Assembly: GCA_026986885.1 (NCBI GenBank)
Contig: JALSNT010000202.1
Coordinates: forward strand, 1 to 13,698
Direction: 5' to 3'
Source of the DNA: Desulfobulbaceae bacterium
GTDB taxonomy: Bacteria > Desulfobacterota > Desulfobulbia > Desulfobulbales > Desulfobulbaceae
DNA length: 13,698 bases
Part shown: positions 6,894 through 13,698 of the stretch, piece after piece
How positions within the stretch are numbered: position 1 is the stretch's first letter
How the letters are laid out: the number at the start of each line of letters is the position of its first letter
Notes under the pieces: generated by a model
Told to the model about the DNA's origin: nothing
What the model saw: only the letters and a program-made list of their open reading frames with translations
Databases searched by the model: none
Made by a program: the position numbers and the translations under genes

Positions 6894-7742
6894 TTGACTG
6901 GATCGGGATTCATCCCATTTACAAACGTACATTGGCAATCGACATGTCAACAGGCACGTTTTTCACCCGTAAAGCGTTATCTGTTTTTTTTATTTTTTCT
7001 CCTTGCCGTTCTCCTGCATTCAGCAGCAGTATACCCTGCAACCATCGATAATTTTTCTCCCTTGATGGCCCGGGCCTACCGGTTTTATAACGGGATAGGC
7101 CAACCGGTCAATTATGCAAAAGCCCTGCGTCTATACCTGCAAATGGCCAAACAGGGGAATGCAAGCGCCCAGTTCGTTGTCGGTGGTATGTTTTATAAGG
7201 GGCAGGGGACCGACCCTGATCACAGCCGGGCCTTTATATGGTTGCTTAAGGCTGCGGATCAAGGCGTTTCCAGCCCTGAATCGCTTTCCATTATCGGTAC
7301 AATGTATCTGCAGGGCCGTGGGGTTCCGCAAAATTATAAGGAAGCCGAGAAATATCTTAAACAAGCCGCAAACCAGGGCGATTTAACGGCCATGAAAAAT
7401 CTGGCCTTTATGTATTATAACGGCTTAACCGGCAAAAAAGATTACGCGCATGCTCTGCAGCTCTATAAAAAGGCTGCGCTTGCAGGTGACGGGGTGTCCC
7501 AGAGTAATGTCGGTTTGATGTATGCCCGTGGCCTCGGCACCGGGATAGACCGTGTCAAGGCCTACGCCTGGTATAGCCTGGCAGCAAGCAAAGGAAATGG
7601 AGTTGCCATGGCGGCACGAAATAATCTGATGCTCAAGATGAACTGGCAGGAATTGACCGACGCCCAATCGCTGTCGGTGCGTTTATTTAAAGAGGTGGAG
7701 AAAAACCGCGGCCTGTTGCAAACACCCAAAACAGTTCATTGA
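6894..7742 (+). CDS. Exported Sel1-repeat (TPR-like) protein
   Basis: This protein of 282 residues is built from about five Sel1-like repeats of roughly 36 residues, a helical solenoid used for protein-protein contacts. Repeats begin near residues 59, 95, 131, 165 and 202, with typical segments such as AKQGNASAQFVVGGMFYKGQG, GTMYLQGRGVPQNYKEAEKYL and VGLMYARGLGTGIDRVKAYAWYSLAA. A hydrophobic stretch (YLFFLFFLLAVLLHSAAVYPA, about 29-49) preceded by VKR looks like a signal peptide with an unusually long N-terminal tail, so the protein is likely periplasmic. TTG 6894 is chosen because AAAGGAG (6882-6888) lies five bases upstream; no ATG or GTG occurs in frame between it and the signal peptide. 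An upstream TTG at 6807 lacks a Shine-Dalgarno. It stands alone, after the tRNA terminator and convergent with the four-helix-bundle gene. The partner is unknown. Confidence 0.88.
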   Translation: MTGSGFIPFTNVHWQSTCQQARFSPVKRYLFFLFFLLAVLLHSAAVYPATIDNFSPLMARAYRFYNGIGQPVNYAKALRLYLQMAKQGNASAQFVVGGMFYKGQGTDPDHSRAFIWLLKAADQGVSSPESLSIIGTMYLQGRGVPQNYKEAEKYLKQAANQGDLTAMKNLAFMYYNGLTGKKDYAHALQLYKKAALAGDGVSQSNVGLMYARGLGTGIDRVKAYAWYSLAASKGNGVAMAARNNLMLKMNWQELTDAQSLSVRLFKEVEKNRGLLQTPKTVH

Positions 7743-7810
7743 AACGGGTGCAATATAAAAAAGTGACAATAGCAAAAATTCTACATGTTATTGATTTGAC
7801 GAGTTAAGTT

Positions 7811-7840
7811 GAATGTCGAATATCGAACAGGGAATATCGA
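7811..7840 (+). repeat. Left inverted repeat flanking the four-helix-bundle gene
   Basis: This 30-base element is made of GAATGTCGA/ATATCGAA units and starts GAATGTCGAATATCGAACAG. It matches the reverse complement of 8218-8247 at 26 of 30 positions, and all four differences are transitions. It lies 28 bases outside the 3' end of the IVP-family gene. Confidence 0.75.
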
Positions 7841-7868
7841 ATTACGAAGTTTTCTTCTCCCTGGCCGT

Positions 7869-8216
7869 TTACAGGCCGGCCACAAAAATAGATATCAACT
7901 GATTGTTTTCATCAAGCAATGGTTCTATTTTTGATGATGGCTCAATGAACTTTGCCCTCTTAATCATTTTTAACCATACAAGAGTTTCTCGTGGTTCCTT
8001 AAGAGAAACCTTCATTTTGTGGATAAAATCAGCTCGTGATTCTGCACTTTGAGCTTCACCATAATTAGGTGCGGATGATGTCCCGCTTCGAATGAGTTGC
8101 CCTGCAAAATGGTTGCCGGCTTTACTCTTTGGTAATGATTCAGCTGTAGTAATAACTCGTACCGCAAAATCAATTAAACGATCTTCCAGATCATATTTTT
8201 TCTTTTCCTTCTTCAA
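7869..8216 (-). CDS. Four-helix-bundle protein of the 23S rRNA intervening-sequence (IVP/S23) family
   Basis: This is a small helical protein of 115 residues from TTG 8216, of the family first found as ORFs within intervening sequences of 23S rRNA genes and related to the Avd accessory proteins of diversity-generating retroelements. Recognition rests on the block DLEDRLIDFAVRVITTAESLP, then AGNHFAGQLIRSGTSSAPNYGEAQSAESRADFIHKMKVSLKEPRET and the C-terminal LLDENNQLISIFV. Its biochemical role is not established; a nucleic-acid-binding, multimeric role is inferred from Avd. TTG 8216 has AAGGA eight bases upstream (8225-8229), and that site lies inside the right inverted repeat. A farther TTG at 8255 would translate the repeat itself. 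Pro75 in LKEPRET looks unusual for a helix. It shares strand with dusB upstream (137-base gap) but is probably a separate insertion, since inverted repeats flank it and no rRNA is nearby. Confidence 0.88.
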   Translation of the reverse strand: MKKEKKKYDLEDRLIDFAVRVITTAESLPKSKAGNHFAGQLIRSGTSSAPNYGEAQSAESRADFIHKMKVSLKEPRETLVWLKMIKRAKFIEPSSKIEPLLDENNQLISIFVAGL

Positions 8217-8217
8217 A

Positions 8218-8247
8218 TCGACATTCCTTGTTCGACATTCGATATTC
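8218..8247 (-). repeat. Right inverted repeat flanking the four-helix-bundle gene
   Basis: Read on the - strand, this starts GAATATCGAATGTCGAACAA and matches the left copy at 7811-7840 at 26 of 30 positions. It overlaps the gene's 5' leader and contains its Shine-Dalgarno AAGGA. Confidence 0.75.
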
Positions 8248-8353
8248 AATTTCAATCACGAAATCACCGCAGGGTACACATGCTTATTTATCACTTTTTT
8301 GTATTGTACCCCATTGAAACCGGCCGGATTGATCGATGGCAAAATTATCTGTT

Positions 8354-9289
8354 TTAATAAGGTGCCTGCAGGTTACAGATAAAAGCCGTCAACGAGGTAA
8401 ACGAAGGCTGTTCCATGATCTGCCGGCGGATTTTACTTGCCCCTGCAAGTTCACTGAAATACCTGCCGACATGATTTTTCAGACGAAAGAGCATCTTGTC
8501 AACATCAAGGTGCTTGTCAGCCAGTTGCAAATGGCGTTTGATAACAGGTATTCTCCCCGCAAGGGTACGGGGGGTTCCCTTGTCTGAAAAAATCCAGGGA
8601 TTGCCGAGGGCGCCGCGACCGATCATTACACCGGCGCATCCTGTTTCGGCAAGCATTGCCCGGATGTCTGAACCGTGCAGAATATCACCGTTGCCTATGA
8701 CCGGTATGGTGACCGCCTGCCGTACTCTCCTTATAACCTGTCGGTCGGCCGTGCCGGCAAATCCCTGCTGCCATGTCCGGCCATGGACGGTGATTGCCGA
8801 GGCCCCGGCATCTTCCACCATCCTGGCAAACAGGGGAGCCGTGATGTTGCCGTCGTCCAGACCGCTTCGACATTTAACCGTTACCGGCAGAGGGGAGCGG
8901 GCGACAACCTGTTTAATTATTGTTGCCGCAAGAGTCGGATCGCCCATCAGGGCTGCTCCCGCCCCTTTTTTTGTTACCTTGCGTACCGGACAGCCCATAT
9001 TGATGTCAATGAAATCCGCAGAATCCCGAGGGATCAATTCCGCCGCCGCCGCCATTACCTCCGGATTTGACCCGAAAAGCTGCACTCCAAGGGGACGGTC
9101 GTCCGGACACGTCTGTAAAAGGGCCCTGGTCTTTTGTTGTCCGTAAACCAGGCCATGGCTGCTTATCATTTCCGTAAAACAGATTCCCGCACCAAGTTCC
9201 CGGCAAAGCAGGCGAAAGGGTAAGTCGGTATAACCGGCAAGCGGTGCGAGAACAGATTGGTTGACGGCCAGTAATGAGGTCAGAGGCAT
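8354..9289 (-). CDS. dusB: tRNA-dihydrouridine synthase (DusB type)
   Basis: Dus enzymes use FMN and NADPH to reduce specific uridines to dihydrouridine in tRNA D-loops. The 311-residue length is slightly below E. coli DusB (about 321). The TIM-barrel signature is intact: VLAPLAGYTDLPFRLLCRELG (about 13-33), TEMISSHGL, PLGVQLFGSNPEVM, then DINMGCPVRKVTKKGAGAALM with catalytic Cys100. VKCRSGLDD (138-146), ITVHGRT (166-172), VIGNGDI (197-203) and the FMN-phosphate-binding GVMIGRGALGNPWIF (220-234) follow. The C-terminal helical domain is present (KRHLQLADKHL to RRQIMEQPSF). The start ATG 9287-9289 lacks a clear Shine-Dalgarno but fits the family N-terminus. It is divergent from tkt. The usual enterobacterial partner fis is absent. 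DusB rather than DusA or DusC rests on the NMGCP..KV...GAGAALM pattern. Confidence 0.93.
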   Translation of the reverse strand: MPLTSLLAVNQSVLAPLAGYTDLPFRLLCRELGAGICFTEMISSHGLVYGQQKTRALLQTCPDDRPLGVQLFGSNPEVMAAAAELIPRDSADFIDINMGCPVRKVTKKGAGAALMGDPTLAATIIKQVVARSPLPVTVKCRSGLDDGNITAPLFARMVEDAGASAITVHGRTWQQGFAGTADRQVIRRVRQAVTIPVIGNGDILHGSDIRAMLAETGCAGVMIGRGALGNPWIFSDKGTPRTLAGRIPVIKRHLQLADKHLDVDKMLFRLKNHVGRYFSELAGASKIRRQIMEQPSFTSLTAFICNLQAPY

Positions 9290-9310
9290 GGTGTCGGCGG
9301 TATACCTGTT

Positions 9311-9324
9311 CCGGCAGCTGCCGG
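9311..9324. repeat. 14-base GC-rich palindrome upstream of dusB
   Basis: CCGGCAGCTGCCGG is a perfect palindrome 22 bases upstream of the dusB start, in the 262-base divergent dusB-tkt spacer. It could be an operator or a small hairpin in the dusB leader. No function can be assigned. Confidence 0.4.
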
Positions 9325-9479
9325 GATTTTACTGTTGAGTTTATCGGCCATTGTATTATAAGAATCCATTAATCGAATATTGAAAAATAATCTGAAACCG
9401 ATGTTGTTCAGCCCGTTTGTCAACGATGTTTACGCCTTGTCGTAATCATGACCCATTTTCCAGAACAGTCACTATTTCA

Positions 9480-9508
9480 TTGTATTGTACTTTCTGCAAG
9501 CAGATATT
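9480..9508 (+). promoter_or_regulatory. Weak candidate promoter for the transketolase gene
   Basis: TTGTAT (9480-9485) and GATATT (9503-9508) are spaced by 17 bp, with four of six matches in each hexamer. They sit in an AT-rich stretch about 45 bases before the tkt start. The rest of the divergent spacer 9290-9551 holds only the palindrome at 9311-9324 and nothing else I recognise. Confidence 0.25.
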
Positions 9509-9551
9509 TTATTTTTTCCGTCCATGCAGATCGTAAGCCACGGAGTTTCTT

Positions 9552-11480
9552 ATGACCCTGAAAATTGATGTACAGCAGGACAGCCTTTCCGAAGGACAGA
9601 TTTCCACCCTGCAGGAAATGCGCAGACAGTGCGCCCGTCGTATTTTGTTGTCCACTTCCCTTGCCGCTTCCGGTCACCCGGGGGGCTCATTGTCATCACT
9701 GGATTTCTTATTGACGGTCTATGGCATGATGCGACACGATCCGGAAAATCCGCGCTGGCAGGGTCGTGATCGATTAGTCCAGAGTATCGGCCATATATCT
9801 CCCGGCGTATATTCCGTCCTGGCTGAATATGGTTATTTTACCGAGGATGATTTTCTTTCAGGTTTTCGTCGTACCGGCTCCGGATTTCCCGGTCATGTGG
9901 AATCCGTTGTCCCCGGTGTTGAATGGGATACGGGTAACCTTGGCCAGGGTATGAGCGTTGCCGTTGGTATGGCGCAGGCATTTAAGGTAAAGCAGCAGGA
10001 TAACAGGGTGTTTTGTCTTATGGGTGATGGCGAGCATCAAAAAGGACAGATCAGTGAAGCCGTCCGTTACGCCCATAAGTATAAACTCGACAACCTGACC
10101 ATTGTCGTTGATCGCAACCACCTGCAGATCTGTGGCAGCACCGAGGAGGTGATGCCGCAGTCGATAGGCCGCTTATATGAGGCGTTGGGCTGGAAAGTGC
10201 TTCGCATCGACGGTCACGATTATAATGATATTTTCCTGGCTCTGAAGACCGCTTACCTGAACACCGGCGGAGTTCCCATCATGATTCTTGCCCGTACTGT
10301 CATGGGTAAGGGGATTTCCTTCATGGAAAACCAGGCCAAATACCATGGTTCTCCCTTAAGTCCGGAACTGCTCGCTGATGGACTTGCCGAACTCGGGTTT
10401 GAAAACAGTTTTGCCCAGTGGCAGGAGAAACGAAAACAGCCGGTTCGCAAGAACACCATTATGGAGCCGACAACCGATTACCCGAAAGTCAATCCCGGGA
10501 AGCCCATTCTCTATGATGCCGCGACCGATAATCGCTCGGCCTACGGTAATGCGTTACTTGGCCTGGCCGAGGCCAATAACGTCGAGGGGCAGCCACCGGT
10601 AATTACGGGTGTTTCCTGTGATCTGGAAGGATCGGTCAAAATGGGCGCTTTCCATAAACATAGTCCTGCCGGCTATTTCGAGGCGGGAATTCAGGAGCAT
10701 CATGCCGCAGGCATGAGCGGTGCCATGAGTTGCGAGAATCTTGTCACCTTTTTTTCAACCTTCGGTGTCTTTGCGGTTTCCGAGGTGTACAATCAGAATC
10801 GGCTTAATGATTTCAATCACACCAATGTCAAGATAGTCGCCACCCATGTCGGCCTTGATGTTGGTGAAGATGGGCCGACCCATCAGTGTATAGATTATCT
10901 GGGACTGTTTAAAAATTTCTATCGCTTTTCTGTTTTCATGCCCGCTGATCCCAATCAGACGGACCGCATAATTCGTTACATAGCCACAGAATCCGGTAAT
11001 CATTTTGTCGGCATGGGCCGGTCAAAAACACCTATCATCCTGACGGAAGCGGGAAAACCTTTTTTTGATACCGACTATGTCTTTACCCCGGGAAAAGGGG
11101 ATTGGCTGCGACGCGGTACCGATGCGGCTATTATTACCTATGGTGCGGTCACTCCAGCCTGCATTGAGGCCTGGCAGGATCTTAAAGATCAGGGGCTTGC
11201 CGTTGCTCTGCTGAATATGGCATCACTGCTGCCCCTGGACGTTGAGGCCATTGTTGAAGCTGCTGGGACCGGTGGGCTGGTAACGGTAGAGGATCATCAT
11301 GTCCAGACAGGGTTGGGCGCAAGTGTTGCCCTTGTCCTCATGGATAAGGGGATAAACGTACCGTTACGAAGATTGGGTGTCCGGCAATACGGGTCTTCAG
11401 GTAAACCTTCAGAACTGTATGCCTCCCAGGGACTTGATGCCGCATCCATTGCGGCGGCGGTAAAGGAAATAATTGTCTGA
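9552..11480 (+). CDS. tkt: Transketolase
   Basis: This is a thiamine-diphosphate enzyme moving two-carbon units between sugar phosphates in the non-oxidative pentose phosphate pathway. The 642-residue single chain holds the TPP-binding, pyrimidine-binding and C-terminal domains. Active-site residues of the family are visible: His42 in SGHPGGSLSS, His81 in SIGHIS, His115 in PGHVES, the TPP/metal motif GDGE (158-161) with Asn189 in DRNHLQ, His265 in KYHGSPLS, the catalytic Glu382 in GIQEHHAAG, and His444 in GEDGPTHQ. The DRNHLQ segment resembles archaeal split transketolase N-subunits more than the E. coli TktA type, and GIQEHH differs from the common GIAEQN. It is therefore a divergent but apparently active transketolase. 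The ATG has a CGGAG Shine-Dalgarno nine bases upstream. It is monocistronic, bounded by a divergent dusB and a bidirectional terminator. A related specificity such as dihydroxyacetone synthase cannot be excluded. Confidence 0.9.
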   Translation: MTLKIDVQQDSLSEGQISTLQEMRRQCARRILLSTSLAASGHPGGSLSSLDFLLTVYGMMRHDPENPRWQGRDRLVQSIGHISPGVYSVLAEYGYFTEDDFLSGFRRTGSGFPGHVESVVPGVEWDTGNLGQGMSVAVGMAQAFKVKQQDNRVFCLMGDGEHQKGQISEAVRYAHKYKLDNLTIVVDRNHLQICGSTEEVMPQSIGRLYEALGWKVLRIDGHDYNDIFLALKTAYLNTGGVPIMILARTVMGKGISFMENQAKYHGSPLSPELLADGLAELGFENSFAQWQEKRKQPVRKNTIMEPTTDYPKVNPGKPILYDAATDNRSAYGNALLGLAEANNVEGQPPVITGVSCDLEGSVKMGAFHKHSPAGYFEAGIQEHHAAGMSGAMSCENLVTFFSTFGVFAVSEVYNQNRLNDFNHTNVKIVATHVGLDVGEDGPTHQCIDYLGLFKNFYRFSVFMPADPNQTDRIIRYIATESGNHFVGMGRSKTPIILTEAGKPFFDTDYVFTPGKGDWLRRGTDAAIITYGAVTPACIEAWQDLKDQGLAVALLNMASLLPLDVEAIVEAAGTGGLVTVEDHHVQTGLGASVALVLMDKGINVPLRRLGVRQYGSSGKPSELYASQGLDAASIAAAVKEIIV

Positions 11481-11500
11481 GCAGAAAAAGAAACAAAAAA

Positions 11501-11524
11501 GCAACACCTGAATTCAGGCAACAT
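11501..11524 (-). repeat. Dispersed palindromic element, copy 2
   Basis: The core CCTGAATTCAGG (11507-11518) lies 26 bases after the tkt stop. Read on the - strand it continues GTGTTGC, so CCTGAATTCAGGTG is shared with copy 3. The outer flanks differ from copies 1 and 3. Confidence 0.45.
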
Positions 11525-11526
11525 AT

Positions 11527-11564
11527 AAAAAGGGGGCCGCACATGCATGTGCGGCCCCCTTTTT
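11527..11564. terminator. Bidirectional intrinsic terminator between convergent tkt and lptE
   Basis: This is a perfect 38-base palindrome. AAAAAGGGGGCCGCACATG (11527-11545) is exactly complementary to the following half (11546-11564), with TTTTT at the right end and AAAAA at the left. It therefore gives a GC-rich hairpin followed by a U-run on either strand. It serves tkt (+) and lptE (-). Confidence 0.93.
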
Positions 11565-11593
11565 ATGTCATTACCGGTTAACACAGATACATT

Positions 11594-12127
11594 TTAGGGA
11601 GTCGGCGACATATTCTGCCGGCGGAGTTTGTTCAGAGTCCCGAGATATATCCGTTCCGAAAGATCATCGATGATCGTAGTAAGCGCCTTGTTTTCCGCAG
11701 CACTACTCAGGGTTTGTGAAGGATAATCCTCTGTCCACAATTCGTTGGGCACCTCCCAGAGTACCTTTCCTGTTTTTAGATCCTTGAGAATATAGCGTAC
11801 GCCTAATTTAATTTTAACGTCAGTGGTTACCCGGTCACCACCCCAGGAAATGGACGGCAGGTCTATGGAAACTATTTCACCGGCCAGGATCAGATCCGCC
11901 TTGTCTTTATTCTTGGTCAGGATGATTGCTTGCGACTTTTGAAACCATCCGGACAGGGTCTTATACAGCGTTATGTCAATTCCAAGTTTGTTGGTTTTGT
12001 TCTTCCATTCCGGCATGTAGATCGTCCTGGCGGGTCCATCATACACACTGGGGAAGTAATACCCGCATCCTCCAAGGAGAAGAGACATGGAGAAAAGCAG
12101 GACCAGGCAGCAAACATTTTTTTTCAC
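11594..12127 (-). CDS. lptE: LPS-assembly lipoprotein LptE
   Basis: LptE (RlpB) is an outer-membrane lipoprotein that plugs the LptD barrel and helps insert lipopolysaccharide in the outer leaflet. From GTG 12127 the protein is 177 residues. It has a type II signal peptide, KKN then a hydrophobic run CCLVLLFSMSLLLGGC, with a lipobox LLGGC and lipidated Cys21. The mature part begins CGYYFPS and includes TIYMPEWKNKTNKLGIDITLYKTL, ADLILAGEIVSIDLPSISW and GVRYILKDLKTGKVLWE, which fit the LptE family. GTG 12127 is chosen because GGAG lies seven bases upstream and the lipoprotein signal begins at once; TTG 12157 would add ten residues and break the usual short n-region. It follows leuS on the same strand with a 101-base gap, as in E. 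coli leuS-lptE; holA is not seen downstream. Confidence 0.88.
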   Translation of the reverse strand: MKKNVCCLVLLFSMSLLLGGCGYYFPSVYDGPARTIYMPEWKNKTNKLGIDITLYKTLSGWFQKSQAIILTKNKDKADLILAGEIVSIDLPSISWGGDRVTTDVKIKLGVRYILKDLKTGKVLWEVPNELWTEDYPSQTLSSAAENKALTTIIDDLSERIYLGTLNKLRRQNMSPTP

Positions 12128-12153
12128 AGATAGTCTCCATACATGAATAAACT

Positions 12154-12180
12154 GCAACCTGAATTCAGGTGCAAAACAGA
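12154..12180 (+). repeat. Dispersed palindromic element, copy 3
   Basis: The core CCTGAATTCAGG (12158-12169) is flanked by TGCAA and TGCAAAACAGA. With its flanks it forms a hairpin TGCA(A)CCTG/CAGGTGCA with one bulged A and an AATT loop. It is nearly identical to copy 1 (475-501). It sits between leuS and lptE, 27 bases upstream of the lptE start. Confidence 0.5.
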
Positions 12181-12228
12181 GTATTTTTCCCTAACTATTT
12201 GCAGAAAGAGGCACTCCGACCTTTAACC

Positions 12229-13698
12229 TCAAACGACAATATTAACCAGTTTCCCTTTTACCACAATAATTTTTTTCGGCTTTTTCCCTTTAAGGAAACC
12301 ACAGATCCTTTTATCGGCAAGGGCAAGCTCTTCCATCTCCTGATTTTTAATGTCGGCGGCCGCCTGCATTCGAGAGCGAACCTTTCCGTTGACCTGAACA
12401 ACGATTGTTACTTGCTGTTCACTGGCCGCCCTGGAATCAAACTCCGGCCAGGGCGTACGATCCAGTACGGTTTGGTGACCGGTAATCTCCCACATCTCTT
12501 CACAAAAATGCGGTACCATGGGAAAAAGCAGCAGCAGACAGGTTTCCAGGGCAAATTTTAATACAGCCGGTGCAGGGGTTCCCTCGGACTCTTTTGCAGT
12601 TAGAGTATTGATTTGATTGACCAGTTCCATAACGGCTGAGATCGCGGTGTTGAAATGAAAATTATTTTCAATGGAATCGGTCACCCGACCAATGGTCTGG
12701 TGTGTTTTTCGGTACAGAGGGGCATCAGCGGCTGCCGGGGAGGAAAAGTCACCGGGCATGGTTGCTGAAAAACAGGCTTTATGTTTGATGATCAGCCGGT
12801 AGACGCGGTTGAGGAAGCGGGAAGAGCCTTCCACGCCCTGGGCATTCCATTCCAGATCGCGCTGGGGCGGTGCTGCGAACAGGGAAAACAGTCTGGTGGT
12901 ATCGGCCCCGTATTGGTCAATAAGGTCGCTTGGGTCAACCACATTACCCTTGGATTTTGACATCTTGGCACCGTCTTTAATGACCATGCCCTGGGTAAGC
13001 AGGTTGCTGAAGGGTTCGTCAATGGTCAGGTAGCCGAGATCCCGCAGTACTCTGGTAAAAAAACGGGAATACAGGAGATGGAGGATGGCATGCTCGACCC
13101 CGCCGATATACTGATCAACGGGCAGCCAGTAGGCTGCTTTTTCCCGGTCAATGGGTGCGTGCTCGTTGCGTGGGCTTGTATATCTGGCAAAATACCAGGA
13201 AGACTCAACAAAGGTATCCATTGTATCGGTTTCCCGGCAAGCGCTGCCGCCACACTGCGGACAGGTGGTATTGATGAAATCTTCCTGCTGGTGCAGGGGG
13301 GCATGCGGTCCGTCCGGATTGTCGGCGCCCGGTAGCACTACCGGCAGCTCATCTTCCGGAACCGGTTGCATTCCGCATGCAGGGCAGTGAATAACGGGTA
13401 TGGGCGCTCCCCAGTACCGTTGCCTTGAGATGCCCCAGTCCCGCAGTCGATAGGTAATATGCGCTTTGCCGAATCCCTGCCGGGCGGCATGGTCGATGAT
13501 GGCCTTTTTGGCCTTTTCCGAATCCATGCCGGTAAAGCTGCCGGAATCAACAAGTATTCCGGCTTCCTCCGATGCCTGTTCCATGGTGTCGGCGGTTAGG
13601 GAAACGCCATCGGGCTGCACCACCGGTTTTATGGGCAGATTATATTTACGGGCAAATTCAAAATCACGCTGGTCATGGGCGGGTACGGCCATGACCGC
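12229..13698 (-). CDS. leuS: Leucyl-tRNA synthetase, C-terminal part (5' end outside window)
   Basis: This is the last 489 residues of LeuRS, the class I synthetase for leucine; the full protein is normally about 860. The fragment opens at the end of the CP1 editing domain with [19 protein letters not shown], where the Asp of HDQRD is the conserved editing residue. It continues with [20 protein letters not shown] (catalytic core), a [25 protein letters not shown] segment, and [13 protein letters not shown]. The KMSKS loop [12 protein letters not shown] is at about residues 245-256 of the fragment. The anticodon-binding helical domain and the C-terminal domain, including [11 protein letters not shown], end the chain. 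The frame is open to the window edge. It is transcribed towards lptE. CxxC pairs (HCPACG, TCPQCG) suggest a zinc-binding insert. Confidence 0.97.
   Translation of the reverse strand, partial: AVMAVPAHDQRDFEFARKYNLPIKPVVQPDGVSLTADTMEQASEEAGILVDSGSFTGMDSEKAKKAIIDHAARQGFGKAHITYRLRDWGISRQRYWGAPIPVIHCPACGMQPVPEDELPVVLPGADNPDGPHAPLHQQEDFINTTCPQCGGSACRETDTMDTFVESSWYFARYTSPRNEHAPIDREKAAYWLPVDQYIGGVEHAILHLLYSRFFTRVLRDLGYLTIDEPFSNLLTQGMVIKDGAKMSKSKGNVVDPSDLIDQYGADTTRLFSLFAAPPQRDLEWNAQGVEGSSRFLNRVYRLIIKHKACFSATMPGDFSSPAAADAPLYRKTHQTIGRVTDSIENNFHFNTAISAVMELVNQINTLTAKESEGTPAPAVLKFALETCLLLLFPMVPHFCEEMWEITGHQTVLDRTPWPEFDSRAASEQQVTIVVQVNGKVRSRMQAAADIKNQEMEELALADKRICGFLKGKKPKKIIVVKGKLVNIVV

Noticed and set aside
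7796..7801. TTGACG as a -35 box upstream of the left inverted repeat
   Set aside because: There is no -10 at suitable spacing and no + strand gene follows.
6602..8260. Genomic island integrated at tRNA-Pro
   Set aside because: No integrase gene and no second copy of the tRNA 3' end is visible downstream, and a housekeeping terminator follows directly.
8496..9146. 216-residue reading frame on the + strand inside dusB
   Set aside because: It lies antisense to a well-conserved dusB, and its low-complexity composition is that of a shadow frame.
1..13698. CRISPR array, diversity-generating retroelement or phage-defence cassette
   Set aside because: No regularly spaced repeats, reverse transcriptase, nuclease or toxin-antitoxin genes were seen; the IVP-family gene alone does not make a retroelement.

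Overview
The window is about 13.7 kb of mostly conserved housekeeping DNA from a Gram-negative bacterium. The outer-membrane assembly lipoprotein LptE, the IHF alpha subunit and the gene order all point to Proteobacteria in the wide sense. The mid-range GC, the protein style and the rod-like order thrS-infC-rpmI-rplT-pheS-pheT-ihfA-merR-tRNA-Pro suggest a Desulfobacterota (former Deltaproteobacteria) member, possibly Desulfobulbales. The lineage is an inference from general impression, not from a database search.

Left half (1-6726, all + strand): the 3' end of thrS, then infC (with a non-canonical ATC start), rpmI, rplT, pheS, pheT, ihfA, a MerR-type regulator and tRNA-Pro(GGG), closed by a strong intrinsic terminator. 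This is the classical translation-factor / aminoacyl-tRNA synthetase operon. The extension through merR and tRNA-Pro is the arrangement I recall from pseudomonads. A 278-nt gap splits pheS from pheT and holds a terminator-like hairpin with a T-run, preceded by a possible short Phe-containing leader ORF.

Middle (6727-9289): an accessory-looking stretch with an exported Sel1-repeat protein (+), a four-helix-bundle protein of the 23S rRNA intervening-sequence (IVP/S23) family (-) flanked by imperfect inverted repeats, and dusB (-).

Right (9290-13698): a full-length transketolase (+) with its own 5' region, a perfect 38-nt palindromic bidirectional terminator, then lptE and the C-terminal part of leuS on the - strand (leuS-lptE, as in enterobacteria).

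A short palindrome with the core CCTGAATTCAGG and partly conserved flanks occurs three times in intergenic DNA (upstream of infC, downstream of tkt, between leuS and lptE) and looks like a dispersed genomic element. No gene-free stretch exceeds 300 bases. I found no clearly new multi-gene system. The observations most worth follow-up are the pheS-pheT leader, the dispersed palindrome, the inverted-repeat-flanked IVP gene and the ATC start of infC.
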